NCBI RefSeq assembly: GCF_042701255.1
Contig: NZ_CP170554.1
Span: 1,364,001-1,428,000, forward strand
Direction of reading: 5' to 3'
Source: Tahibacter sp042701255
GTDB taxonomy: Bacteria > Pseudomonadota > Gammaproteobacteria > Xanthomonadales > Rhodanobacteraceae
DNA length: 64,000 nucleotides
Part shown: positions 16,801 through 25,251 of the stretch, piece by piece
Position numbering within the stretch: position 1 is the stretch's first letter
Layout: each line of letters begins with the position of its first letter
The notes under the pieces: model-generated
Databases searched by the model: none
Told to the model about the DNA's origin: nothing
What the model saw: only the letters and a program-made list of their open reading frames with translations
Made by a program: the position numbers and the translations under genes

Positions 16801-19081
16801 TCTTCACGTTCAGCTCGGGTTGAAAGAGCCAAGCGCTGTCGCGGTTGGTCTCTGGTTCGCGCTGATCGTTGACAAGGAACAGCGTGACGAGGCGATCACC
16901 CTTGGTGTTTGTGCGCACCGTGCCCTGGATGCGGACTTCATCCTGCTCACTGTCGGGCGCGATCGGCTTGATGGGCCCGTCCTTCAGCGTCAGTGTCACG
17001 CGCCCACCGCGAGGTGTACGGCGCCAGACCTTCACCTTCACTTCCTGCACCTCGCCCGTTTCGCGATCCTTCCTCGGTCGCGTGTATCCGTGCTCTTCCT
17101 TCGGAACGCGGGCGTAGCTGCCCCAACGCGCAGTGACATCAAGCGACTTCACGTCGGCCCCCACACAAAATGTGAGGCCCATGCTCGAAGGCACGAGAGA
17201 CTGATTGTTGGTTGTATCGATTTCGTCGAGCCCCTCATCCTCGAGCTCGACGCGCCCACTCGCGCGGTTGAATTCAGCGCCCGGTTCGTGGAGCAAGGCG
17301 TCGTACTCTTGCGCCGAGTCGTCTTCTTCGTCAGCCGCCGCTGCGGGCTCGATCTTGATGCTTGCCGCCGCATTGCCTGGCGCGCGAGGGGCGAGCTTGC
17401 CAACGAGATAGCGATCGCGAACGCTCATATCGACGATGAGCTCCTCGGGGCCGTTGGCGGGCCCGAGCAAATCATCGCGCGTTGCTAGCTCAAGCAATTC
17501 CCGCACGTAGGCGGCATCTTGAATCAGCGGGACATCGTCCAACGATCGCACGCCGTCGCCCGCGAGCACGGCAGACAGGTCTTCGGGGCGTAGCCGTATG
17601 ACGAGCCCAGGGGGAAGCGTCAACCCAATCGTGGCGAGGGATCTCGCCGTCTGTACTGCGCGCAACTTATCGAAGTAGAGTGTGGTCGCCTCGAGATTGG
17701 TGCGAATCCGGAGGACGCGGCCCACGCGCTTCAGTGCGCCGGCCGTGTCGACTAGGACGACCCAGTCTCCGGGGACCACAGCGTGGCCGGCACGATCGCC
17801 GTCGAGCCGAACGCCAAAGGGACTGACGAACGTTAGTTCCTTTGCGAGCCATGCCCGTTCACCTTGCTCGAATGTCACAGCTGCTCCATTGGGTTGAGGA
17901 ATGCGGCGCCACGGCCGTCGCCGTGCAGCGGCGACTCGATGCTGCTGTACACCGGATCGACGAAGGGTATCGATGTCCGGCGCCCAAGCGACGACCGTCC
18001 CATCGTTCAGTTGATTGAAGAGCGTCCCGTAGTTGTCACGGCTCTGACGCGCCGGTTCGTAGAAATCGAGGAGATCAGTGATTGCGGTGGTAAATGTTCG
18101 CTCAACAACGCCGTTCCAAATCCCGACGAAAACGACGCCGTTCTTGCTTTCATTGATCCCAGCAATCCAGGACGGCGCGCCGAATCCATCGAGCACGTAA
18201 CCGCTATACACGCCGGCTCTCGTCGAAAGGACATCGGGGCCAGCGGATGGACCACGCCCCTCGTCGAGGAAGATGCCGCTGCTCTGCGAGTAGGCTCTCG
18301 TCAGCTCATCGTTACGAAGCGAGAGCAGTTGTCCGTAAAGGTCGATTAGCGAGCTTGCTCCAGACCGCATTGCCCATTCGGAGTAATGACGTAGCACTCG
18401 TCGGATGAGGTCGGACTTCTTTGGTGATTGCGGCTCACTCAACGGATCCAGAACCTCTAGGTCTGGCCGCCGTCGCGCCTGTCGATCCGACGGGTACACA
18501 AGAACACCGATTGCTTGAGAAAAGTCGCGCGTGTCACTGAACTTCGAATCCAGTTCGGCAATCGCCGCCTCTCTGCCCCTACCATTGAATCGCCCGCGCG
18601 CTTCGAGTCGCACAACTCCTCTAGGACCGAGAAACTCATGATCGTGACGCGCGGGTGTGCGCGTGATCGATGTGTACGGAATCTGAAACATCCGCTCCGC
18701 CATAAGCACGGCCATCGCTTCGCCAAAGAGCATGGTGATGCGCCCACTCTCGTCTGCCGTTGGTGGCGACAAGATGAGACGATCATGCCGCCCGACCCGA
18801 ACCGGTCTTGGCCTCGCCTCGATGAATTCGTTCCAGAATCGACGCATGAAAGCATCAGCGGCGGTTTCATTGGTACCGATGACTGGCGCATCGGCAGCAA
18901 AGTACATCGCGCCACGCGTCACGATCTCGAGGAGCGAAACAGGTTGCCACGTGTCATGGAAAGCCGATATCTGTTGCGGAGGCGTGCACCGTGACGTGTC
19001 CACGTGCACAAGCAATTCCACGATGTCATCTGGGATCGGTAGCCCGGGTAAACCTGGGAGAACCACTGCGCCTCTGATCAT
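13850..19081 (-). CDS. drmA: DISARM DrmA, large SF2 helicase
   Basis: 1743 residues from the ATG at 19081 (MIRGAVVLPGL). The open frame continues upstream into drmMI, but that part overlaps conserved drmMI sequence. Helicase motifs are complete: LWFPTGGGKTEAYLG (about 1010), IIQDEFHLIGGPLG with a DEFH box (about 1264), ASTATVRRA, LATNMLSVGVDVNRLG and QATSRVGR (about 1532). DrmA is the DISARM helicase, forming a complex with DrmB on DNA. Roughly 1000 residues precede Walker A, including acidic and charged stretches around AAAADEEDDSAQEYD. The start lies 61 bp after the drmMI stop without a strong Shine-Dalgarno, so the exact start is less certain than the identity. Confidence 0.9.
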   Translation of the reverse strand: MIRGAVVLPGLPGLPIPDDIVELLVHVDTSRCTPPQQISAFHDTWQPVSLLEIVTRGAMYFAADAPVIGTNETAADAFMRRFWNEFIEARPRPVRVGRHDRLILSPPTADESGRITMLFGEAMAVLMAERMFQIPYTSITRTPARHDHEFLGPRGVVRLEARGRFNGRGREAAIAELDSKFSDTRDFSQAIGVLVYPSDRQARRRPDLEVLDPLSEPQSPKKSDLIRRVLRHYSEWAMRSGASSLIDLYGQLLSLRNDELTRAYSQSSGIFLDEGRGPSAGPDVLSTRAGVYSGYVLDGFGAPSWIAGINESKNGVVFVGIWNGVVERTFTTAITDLLDFYEPARQSRDNYGTLFNQLNDGTVVAWAPDIDTLRRSGVQQHRVAAARRRPWRRIPQPNGAAVTFEQGERAWLAKELTFVSPFGVRLDGDRAGHAVVPGDWVVLVDTAGALKRVGRVLRIRTNLEATTLYFDKLRAVQTARSLATIGLTLPPGLVIRLRPEDLSAVLAGDGVRSLDDVPLIQDAAYVRELLELATRDDLLGPANGPEELIVDMSVRDRYLVGKLAPRAPGNAAASIKIEPAAAADEEDDSAQEYDALLHEPGAEFNRASGRVELEDEGLDEIDTTNNQSLVPSSMGLTFCVGADVKSLDVTARWGSYARVPKEEHGYTRPRKDRETGEVQEVKVKVWRRTPRGGRVTLTLKDGPIKPIAPDSEQDEVRIQGTVRTNTKGDRLVTLFLVNDQREPETNRDSAWLFQPELNVKSSGGATDAPVFLRRPSSDVVVEDVERDHLGLIYRRRVEFAVGHGVAVHAKTPDDDPTRAIAVGTEVIPSYEVPVTEPPGLDLDDRAAMKKMVERGWLDMLTLAELDKEPLEEALKTLVDDYAAWIDEQCARVGREIKGYDVPANEALDRCKSMLERLRAGLNVLLADPNALEAFRFANRAMAQQRVRGIYALKRRRGEELTLESVEVRKNRSWRPFQLAFLLLSIPSLADPKHPDRTNPAEAFVDLLWFPTGGGKTEAYLGVAAFAMGIRRLQDVFENLDGGRGLAVIMRYTLRLLTLQQFQRAATLLCAMELVRTGDVAKWGMEPFTLGLWVGNKVTPGTTEVSHQAIEAIRDRDRNRAGIASPAQLTSCPWCGTEIQPGRDIEVDKTAGRTAIYCGDKLSQCEFTKARSSGNAHPGLPVKLVDEEIYHRPPTMMISTVDKFAMMAWRAEVGTLFGNVREECERHGLLWPGHGCGSGHRARKPHPAAKVKAVVGVRPPDLIIQDEFHLIGGPLGTMVGLYETAVDDLCSWKIGKSKIRPKVVASTATVRRAADQVRNVFMRRLAIFPPKALDVEDDFFSVQRSVESKPGRRYMGICSPGSSRPAVLIRTYTAFLTAAQGLFDAFGPVADPYMTLVGYFNSLRELGGMKRLAEDDVQTRSFRVKMSLVERPGLEQRRVGIIAELTSRVSNAEIPKYLDQLEIPFDGVLDANTGRFARPSANPSSGSDSQRPAAPRPIDVVLATNMLSVGVDVNRLGVMVVNGQPKGTAEYIQATSRVGRAFPGLVAAVLTWARPRDLSHYETFEHYHATFYQHVEAQSVTPFSPRAMDRGLTGTMLSMMRNRFEQFSPNPGAGALSSPSRPEMVSTVDTVTERTWEVTENSAKKNLANAELKSRADEWAKEAAVPGRVLVYQKFGAGPTAYALLEAPGIRPWSKWTVPMSMREVEPGVNLVMEDERSNQDPVWRPRPIPENDATTEENGEGSP

Positions 19082-19142
19082 AGTTTCTGTGACGCAAAGA
19101 AATTCTTGATCGGACTTGCATGCGCACTGCCTGTGCTTTGTC

Positions 19143-22100
19143 TCATTGTCTGGTCCTCCGTGTGCTTGCCTTCCCAGCAGGCGCGGTGGTCTCGGTCTTA
19201 GCGGCCGGCTCGGGCATGTCGACGAAAGTGAGCGTGCCCTGGCCGTCTGGCACATTCGCGCGCTCTTTCGCAGATTGAGCCCGAGTCAACGCCGTTCCCG
19301 AGTCAGCTCCTCGTTCGAATCGCAGGAGGTTCAAACGTATGAGGCGATGAAGTAGCTCACGGCGAGTTGTGTCAGGAAGAGTGAATCGGAAGTTCTTCCC
19401 CTTCGGAAAACGCTCCACAGGGAAGAACCCCATGTTCGCCGGAACGTCCGCCCAGCCGTATGCAGCAATGACGGTTACGTTAAGTTGCTCATGAAATCGG
19501 CGCAGTTGGAGAATGTCTGGTGACATCTCGTCCTCTGCGTGAAACAGGTTGTAGATGTCGGTTAGGCCGACTCCACGGTCGTTGATAAGTTTCTGGCGGT
19601 AGGCGTAGTAGTCGACTCCAGCGCGTTTCAGATCGTCGGTCGGAACCGGAAACGGGAACGTCGAGAGCACCGTCGTCGCGGTGTATCGAAGTAGGTCCAG
19701 GTTCGTGGAGCAGAATTGCCACACCCAGAGTTCATGGACCGACGATTGCAAACACGCGTAGAGTTCTGCGCTCGGACGTACAACCACGACGATAGGGTGC
19801 GCAAACACTGAACGCGCTGAGACGAACGTCGGGAAGATGTATTTAGCCGTGAACGGAAGGACGATGACTTGATCAAGGTGACGAGCAGCGCCTTCAAGAC
19901 CAGGGCGAGCTTCAGCATAACGCCACCAACGTTCTTTGTTTGCCTTGCGCTTGACGAGGTCCCGCTCGGGTTTGACGGTCGCGCGAACTATCTCGAGGCA
20001 CTCGGGGTAGTTGCGCTGACACTCCTCCAATGACCGCATCGAGAAATTGATGGCGTAGTTCCCGGATGTCAGCTCCACGGTGTTGTTGATGTCGTCGCCA
20101 CGAATCAGAGGAAACAACACATCGACGTTGCTCGCTCTGAGACCACGCAGATGCGACGCCTCGCCGTCCGAAACGACGAAGCCTTGTCCCATCAGATAGT
20201 GACCCGAGAATGCGAGTCCCTCGTTCTCGACGAGTCCACGCGGCGTCTCGATCTTGTGCTCCGCTTCAAGCTGTAAAAACGAGCTGATTCGACCTTCGAC
20301 CTGTACCCCGTCGATAGTGATTTTTCCGGTCCAGTCGGCGTTCGTCAGATGAACGTGCGCAATCTTGACGCCGGCTGCGCCCGGCCAAGATCGCGAGCCA
20401 ACGCAGGAGTAGACAGTAAGACCTTCTGCTAGCAGCCGCTCAAGGCCATTTGTCCGAGATTCTCCCTGAGCGACGATGTCGCTCAATACTAAGCCGATGA
20501 AGCCAGGTTTCCCGACTACGAGGGCAGCCTGAAGGAGGAAGTAGACGCAAAGATCCGTGGTTCCCGCCGGACCGCGAAGCCAACGCTTAAGGTATGCAAG
20601 GAGTGCGTCAGAGTGCCTAAAGCTGATCCGTCGTCCCCCGAGCATAGGTGGGTTGCCGATGATTGCGTCGAATCCAGAGCCGCCTTCGAAGACGTGTGGA
20701 AAGGCCAACGGCCAATGTAGCGGACGGCGCGCTTCTGCTCTCGCAGAGTCCTTCGACAAGTCTGCAAGCGTTCGCCTCGACAGTTCTTCAAACGCTTGCG
20801 GCTCCTTCTTCACCACACGGTCGGCGTTGGCGGCGAGTGCGGCTATGCGCGTCTCGACGTCCGCGCCGTCGGCCGCGAACACCACGCCGATGAACGAGTC
20901 GGCCAGCAACTCGGCGGCTTCGAGCTTCTTCCGCACGTCGGCGTCGAGCATGGCCATCGCCTCGACGTCGCGGATGTCGCGGATGGGGATCTCGTGAAGC
21001 TTGCGGCGCAGCTCGACAGCCTCGGCAACAGCACGCTCTATGGCTTTACCGAATAGACGGCCTTGCCGAGTTGCGGACGGGTCGAGCGACAACTCCGTGA
21101 GCTGCTCAAGGCGGCAGATGCCGAGCAGGCTGTCGCCGCGACGGAGATTGTGGTCGAGGAAGCCGAAGGGGCGGCCTTTCGAGAGCGTCACGAGCCACAG
21201 CGAGAGCTTTGCCAGCTCGACGGCGAGTGGGTTCAGGTCGACGCCGTAGAGGCAGCGCTCGGCCACGATGCGCCGCGCGTTCTCGGCGCGTACCTCCGTA
21301 CCGGGCGGCATGCTCTCGATGCTGGTGTGCGACTGATGGACCCGCCCCATGAGGTCGACGACGCTGCCTGCCGCCTCGTCGATACTCCATGCTTCGACGA
21401 GGCGCGCGCTCAGGAAGCGGCAAGCTTGCACGAGGAACGCGCCGGAGCCCATCGCGGGGTCGCAGACCTTCAGATCGAGTAGTTGCTCGGACGTCTTCAG
21501 CTTCCATTCGGCGCGCGGCACGCCTTTCGCGGGGCCGTCGAAGACGAGCGGCGTCAGTGTCTCCTCGACGATGCGCTCAGTGAGGCTCTTGGGCGTGTAG
21601 TGCGTGCCCGTCTCGCGCCGGTCGGCACCGAGCACGACGACGAACGCGCCCTTCGGATGGACCCGCGGGTAGCCCCAAGGATCGGTGCGCAGCAGCCGCA
21701 CGTAGGGTTCGAGCCGGTCGCGTAGCCTCTCATCGCCGCGGCACGCCGAGAGCAGGCGCGCGTGCTGCTGGGGCTCGACCTTGGCGGCGAGCTCTTTCTC
21801 GATCGCCGGCCGTGAGCGCCTCGAGCGATCTGCGAGTAGTTTCGTCACGTTGACACTGCCGTCGAGACGCGCCGATTCCAGCTCCCCGAGCGTGACACGC
21901 GCGTCCTTCGCCTGCGCGCCAGCTTCGAGCTCCAGTGTCACGTCGTCGACTCGCGCGACGGTACGCTCCAGCAGCCCCTCGTAGACGTGGCCGATTTGTT
22001 CAACGTCGAGCGCCCGGTACGAGAGTGTGCGCCCCTCGAAAGTCTGGATGGCTTCGAGCAGCAGCAGCACGGTGCGATCGTCGATGGGTAGCGGCTCGGC

Positions 22101-23243
22101 GCGGTGTTGTCGCCATGACGTGCCCTTCAGTCGCCCTTCGAGGAAGGGAAAGCGGTCGGGATCGAAGAGCGAGCCGCCCATCGCGGGTAGGCGCAACGTC
22201 GGGTGGTCGATACCACCAAAGACGGCGCGGAACACCGCGAGCAGCCGCGACCACGATGCGTGCCGCCGCTCAAGGATCTCGTCGCTCTCGGCGCGGAGCT
22301 GCATGCGCAGCGTCGAGACCGCATAGAACGAGTCGTAGCGGGGCTCGCCCAAGAGCAAGAGTCCGCGCTCCTCCGCAGCGAGCAGGAACACCAGTCGCAT
22401 CATCACCGTGAGGCCGGCCTCGTAGAATTCCTGGGACTTCACGTCGTGGAGCAGCTCGCGGTTGCGATCCTGATCGGCGCGGTCGAGCGCCTGTACCAGT
22501 ACTTCAATGGCGCGCCGGACCTGATTGCCGAGGGCGTCAGTGACCTCGTCCTGGTACTTCAGCGAGCGCTCGAAGAGCGCCGGTAGCCGATCCTGTGCCG
22601 GCGCGAAGAAGCGCCGCACGCCGAGCAGCGACGTAAATGCCCGCAGCGTCGAGGGCTCCTGGCCCCAGATGCGCGCGTACCAGCTCGCGAAAGTCGCTAC
22701 TTGGCCCGAGGGTGCGTGAACGAGCATCCACCGCTCGCCGTTCGTCACGATTCCGAACGGCACGCTCAGCGCGCGAAGATGCAGCGCCATGCGGTCGCCC
22801 GGCGAGCACGAGAGCCCGCCGAACTTCATGGACGCCGAGAGATCGGTGTCGGGTGGGAAGACGTGGACGGGTGCGAGCATGCCGCCGCCGTGCGTTGGGT
22901 CGACGAAGACGAGCTCGGGCGCGATGGTGGTGTCGTGTTCCGTCAGTACTACGACCGACATCGACACGTCCTTGCCCAACTTCAGCAACTGGTCGTCGGC
23001 CTCGAGCGCAGTGCGCAGTACCTCGTCGATCCACGCCGCGTGCAGCTTGTCGCGGTCGGCGTCGTCGCTATCGACTGCGTCGCGCCACTCCTCGTAGGCA
23101 CCACGCAGGCGTTTGGCAAGCGAGGCGTCTAGCTCTTCGAGCCCCTGGGGGAACACCTCACGGAGCACCGGTGCCGCGAGGAACGGGCCGGAGACCTCGA
23201 GTAGGTTCAGCCAGTCGTGTCGGTTTGAGAAGCGTTCGGTCAT
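19143..23243 (-). CDS. drmMI: DISARM DrmMI, adenine-N6 DNA methyltransferase
   Basis: 1366 residues. SAM-binding motif I is KVCDPAMGSGAFLVQAC (about 590-600). The catalytic motif IV reads DAIIGNPPMLGGRRIS (about 858-872), where most relatives have an aromatic residue or Phe after NPP. NLNPLAVELAKLSLWLVTL and a C-terminal target-recognition-like region follow (FSGHYLMGQGFVVSDGEA.. to ..YTATTVLSTFPFPVP). The long N-terminal half is typical of PglX/Eco57I-like enzymes. In class 1 DISARM it marks self DNA. The start overlaps the DUF2075 stop by 4 nt (ATGA). Confidence 0.9.
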   Translation of the reverse strand: MTERFSNRHDWLNLLEVSGPFLAAPVLREVFPQGLEELDASLAKRLRGAYEEWRDAVDSDDADRDKLHAAWIDEVLRTALEADDQLLKLGKDVSMSVVVLTEHDTTIAPELVFVDPTHGGGMLAPVHVFPPDTDLSASMKFGGLSCSPGDRMALHLRALSVPFGIVTNGERWMLVHAPSGQVATFASWYARIWGQEPSTLRAFTSLLGVRRFFAPAQDRLPALFERSLKYQDEVTDALGNQVRRAIEVLVQALDRADQDRNRELLHDVKSQEFYEAGLTVMMRLVFLLAAEERGLLLLGEPRYDSFYAVSTLRMQLRAESDEILERRHASWSRLLAVFRAVFGGIDHPTLRLPAMGGSLFDPDRFPFLEGRLKGTSWRQHRAEPLPIDDRTVLLLLEAIQTFEGRTLSYRALDVEQIGHVYEGLLERTVARVDDVTLELEAGAQAKDARVTLGELESARLDGSVNVTKLLADRSRRSRPAIEKELAAKVEPQQHARLLSACRGDERLRDRLEPYVRLLRTDPWGYPRVHPKGAFVVVLGADRRETGTHYTPKSLTERIVEETLTPLVFDGPAKGVPRAEWKLKTSEQLLDLKVCDPAMGSGAFLVQACRFLSARLVEAWSIDEAAGSVVDLMGRVHQSHTSIESMPPGTEVRAENARRIVAERCLYGVDLNPLAVELAKLSLWLVTLSKGRPFGFLDHNLRRGDSLLGICRLEQLTELSLDPSATRQGRLFGKAIERAVAEAVELRRKLHEIPIRDIRDVEAMAMLDADVRKKLEAAELLADSFIGVVFAADGADVETRIAALAANADRVVKKEPQAFEELSRRTLADLSKDSARAEARRPLHWPLAFPHVFEGGSGFDAIIGNPPMLGGRRISFRHSDALLAYLKRWLRGPAGTTDLCVYFLLQAALVVGKPGFIGLVLSDIVAQGESRTNGLERLLAEGLTVYSCVGSRSWPGAAGVKIAHVHLTNADWTGKITIDGVQVEGRISSFLQLEAEHKIETPRGLVENEGLAFSGHYLMGQGFVVSDGEASHLRGLRASNVDVLFPLIRGDDINNTVELTSGNYAINFSMRSLEECQRNYPECLEIVRATVKPERDLVKRKANKERWWRYAEARPGLEGAARHLDQVIVLPFTAKYIFPTFVSARSVFAHPIVVVVRPSAELYACLQSSVHELWVWQFCSTNLDLLRYTATTVLSTFPFPVPTDDLKRAGVDYYAYRQKLINDRGVGLTDIYNLFHAEDEMSPDILQLRRFHEQLNVTVIAAYGWADVPANMGFFPVERFPKGKNFRFTLPDTTRRELLHRLIRLNLLRFERGADSGTALTRAQSAKERANVPDGQGTLTFVDMPEPAAKTETTAPAGKASTRRTRQ

Positions 23244-25251
23244 AGCGGGAAAGCGTCTTCTAGAGTCGGCAATCCGGCGGCGAGCAGCGCCTTGTGCACG
23301 CGGTCGAGTCGTTCGGGGTCGCGAGTTGGGTCACCTTCTGAGCCGATGGGTACCCAAATCACCATGCCGCGCCGGGCGCGGGTCAGCAGGACGCGGTACC
23401 GGTTTCGCACGTACGCGCGCTCGACGTCCTGATGGACATTCTTCCATCCCGCTCCGCGAAACTTGCGGTACTCCCATCCGAACGAGTCATCATGGGGTGT
23501 CAGATCTCCTCCCCAGCACATCCCGACCCAGTCCAGTTCGAGCCCCTGGCACTCAAACTCCGACGCCGCGACCTCCAGTGCGAAGCTCGACCGGACGTCA
23601 TCAGAAGGCGCGAGGAACCACTTGTCGAAGGGGTAGCCGATGCGAAACGCGCTGGAACTCTCCAAACCGTAGGCCCGGAGGCGTTGGTCCTCGGACGTCG
23701 CTACCAGCCCCGTTCGATGCTCAGGCTCATCTGCTCGCATCGCGCGGAGCCAGTCGCGCGCATCGTCGAGATCGCGCGTCACGACGCAGGGGAACTCATG
23801 AGAGTCTGGGACGAGCGCGCGAGCTGCGTCGAGGCGTAGAGTTAGGAACTCGTTCACCCACTCGGCCCACCGTTGGGCACGGTGGCTCCGCACACCTACG
23901 GCGAGGTGAGCCAGAGGTTCTTCGTGGAACCGGAGATTCGGGGGGAGCGGGACCATCGAAGAGCCGATGGCCCGCTACACTCTCGCCGCCGCCGAGGACC
24001 TCGGGCGACGCGACCACGTGCCAGCGGTCGACGCGGTCGGTGAGCGCTCGTCCCCACTCCTCCAACCCGGCCTCGCCGAGGTAGATCTCCTGTCCGCCGC
24101 CGACGAGGGCGATGACCAGCGCCCACTCAGGAAGCCGTTCCATGACATCCAGCAGCTCCGCAGCCTCTGAAGCGGCAACGTCGTACTTGCGGCTCATTTG
24201 ACCCTGGTCCCAGGCGCGCTGCGCTTCGTCGAACACGACGACGTGTTCGTGTGGCATCGCCTCGGGGTTCTCGCGGTGATAGCGCAGAAACTGGTGGACG
24301 TTCTGAATGAATGTACCAACCTCGTGCACGCAATCTTTCCTCCGACGTCCCTTCCTGGTCTGATGAATCACGAGTGCCTCTCGAACGACCTTCACCAGGG
24401 GACCGTTGCCCGACAAAAAGATGCCTGCTGCGGCAGCGTTACCGCGGAGCTCCGGGTCATGCACTACGTCGAGGCCCGTCAGGGTCTTGCCGGCGCCCGG
24501 GATCCCAGTGACGAAACAGATGACACGGCGCCGTTGGAGGCGTGCCAATTCAATTTCTTGAACCAGCATCTGTGTCGTCAGGTCGAGGTTGTGCGCGTGC
24601 CGGTGGGACAGTTCGCGGACACCGTGGCCCTCGTATAGACGTACCGCCGCCTCAATGATCGTCGGAGTTGGTCTGTACGGCGACGCGAGCCAATTGTTCG
24701 GCTCGATGGGCTCATCATCGCGCCGAGCATACTGGGCGAGGGCGAGCAGTCGCTCTGCGAGGTCATTGGCCCCCGCTCGTACGACATCGGCAATGCCGTT
24801 CTCGATCACCACGGTGAAGTCTTCCTCGACACCTTGATGCTCGGCGCGAGTCGCGCACAGCACCGGGACGATGACCCTTCCACGAGAACCCGCATGGAAG
24901 TCGCGTAGATCCATCCCGTAAGACTGGACCTGCCATCGCGACATCGCGTCGTGGGCCTCAGCACGCACTTTGAACTCCACAACGAAGATGATGCTTCCGT
25001 AGAGCAATATGACGTCAGGGCGTCGAGATCGTCGGGGGATCTCGTACTCCAGGCACGATGAACCACGCCTGGAATGGCGCCCCCGCCAGTTGATGTCGCA
25101 GGATGCGGATCTGCTCGCGCCACGCAGCAATCTGGGCGTTCCTATGCCCATCCACGCCCGTGGCGGCCACACCGTCGATCAGGCGGCCGATCAGCGCATC
25201 CTCCTGTGCGCATCGGAATTCGGCGACGTGACCCGCAAACCCGTGGCTCAT
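23240..25251 (-). pseudogene. DUF2075 ATPase/helicase-like gene with two frameshifts
   Basis: Three frames join into one protein of about 669 residues. The ATG at 25251 overlaps the drmD stop (ATGA) and begins MSHGFAGHVAEFRC. The next frame carries CLEYEIPRRSRRPDVILLYGSIIFVVEFKV (a PD-ExK-like nuclease-fold segment), Walker A VTGIPGAGKTLTG, and Walker B HVVVFDEAQRAW. The last frame carries RSHRAQRWAEW..FLTL and the C-terminal RNRYRVLLTRARRGMVIWVP motif. This is the DUF2075 layout, P-loop NTPases predicted to act on DNA or RNA. Frame changes fall near the C5 run 25080-25084 and the G6 run 23940-23945; deleting one base in each restores the frame. It is placed and coupled as an internal gene of the DISARM operon. 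Confidence 0.8.

Noticed and set aside
13925..18349. Plus-strand frames inside drmA (several hundred codons)
   Set aside because: They are antisense to a complete helicase with all motifs.
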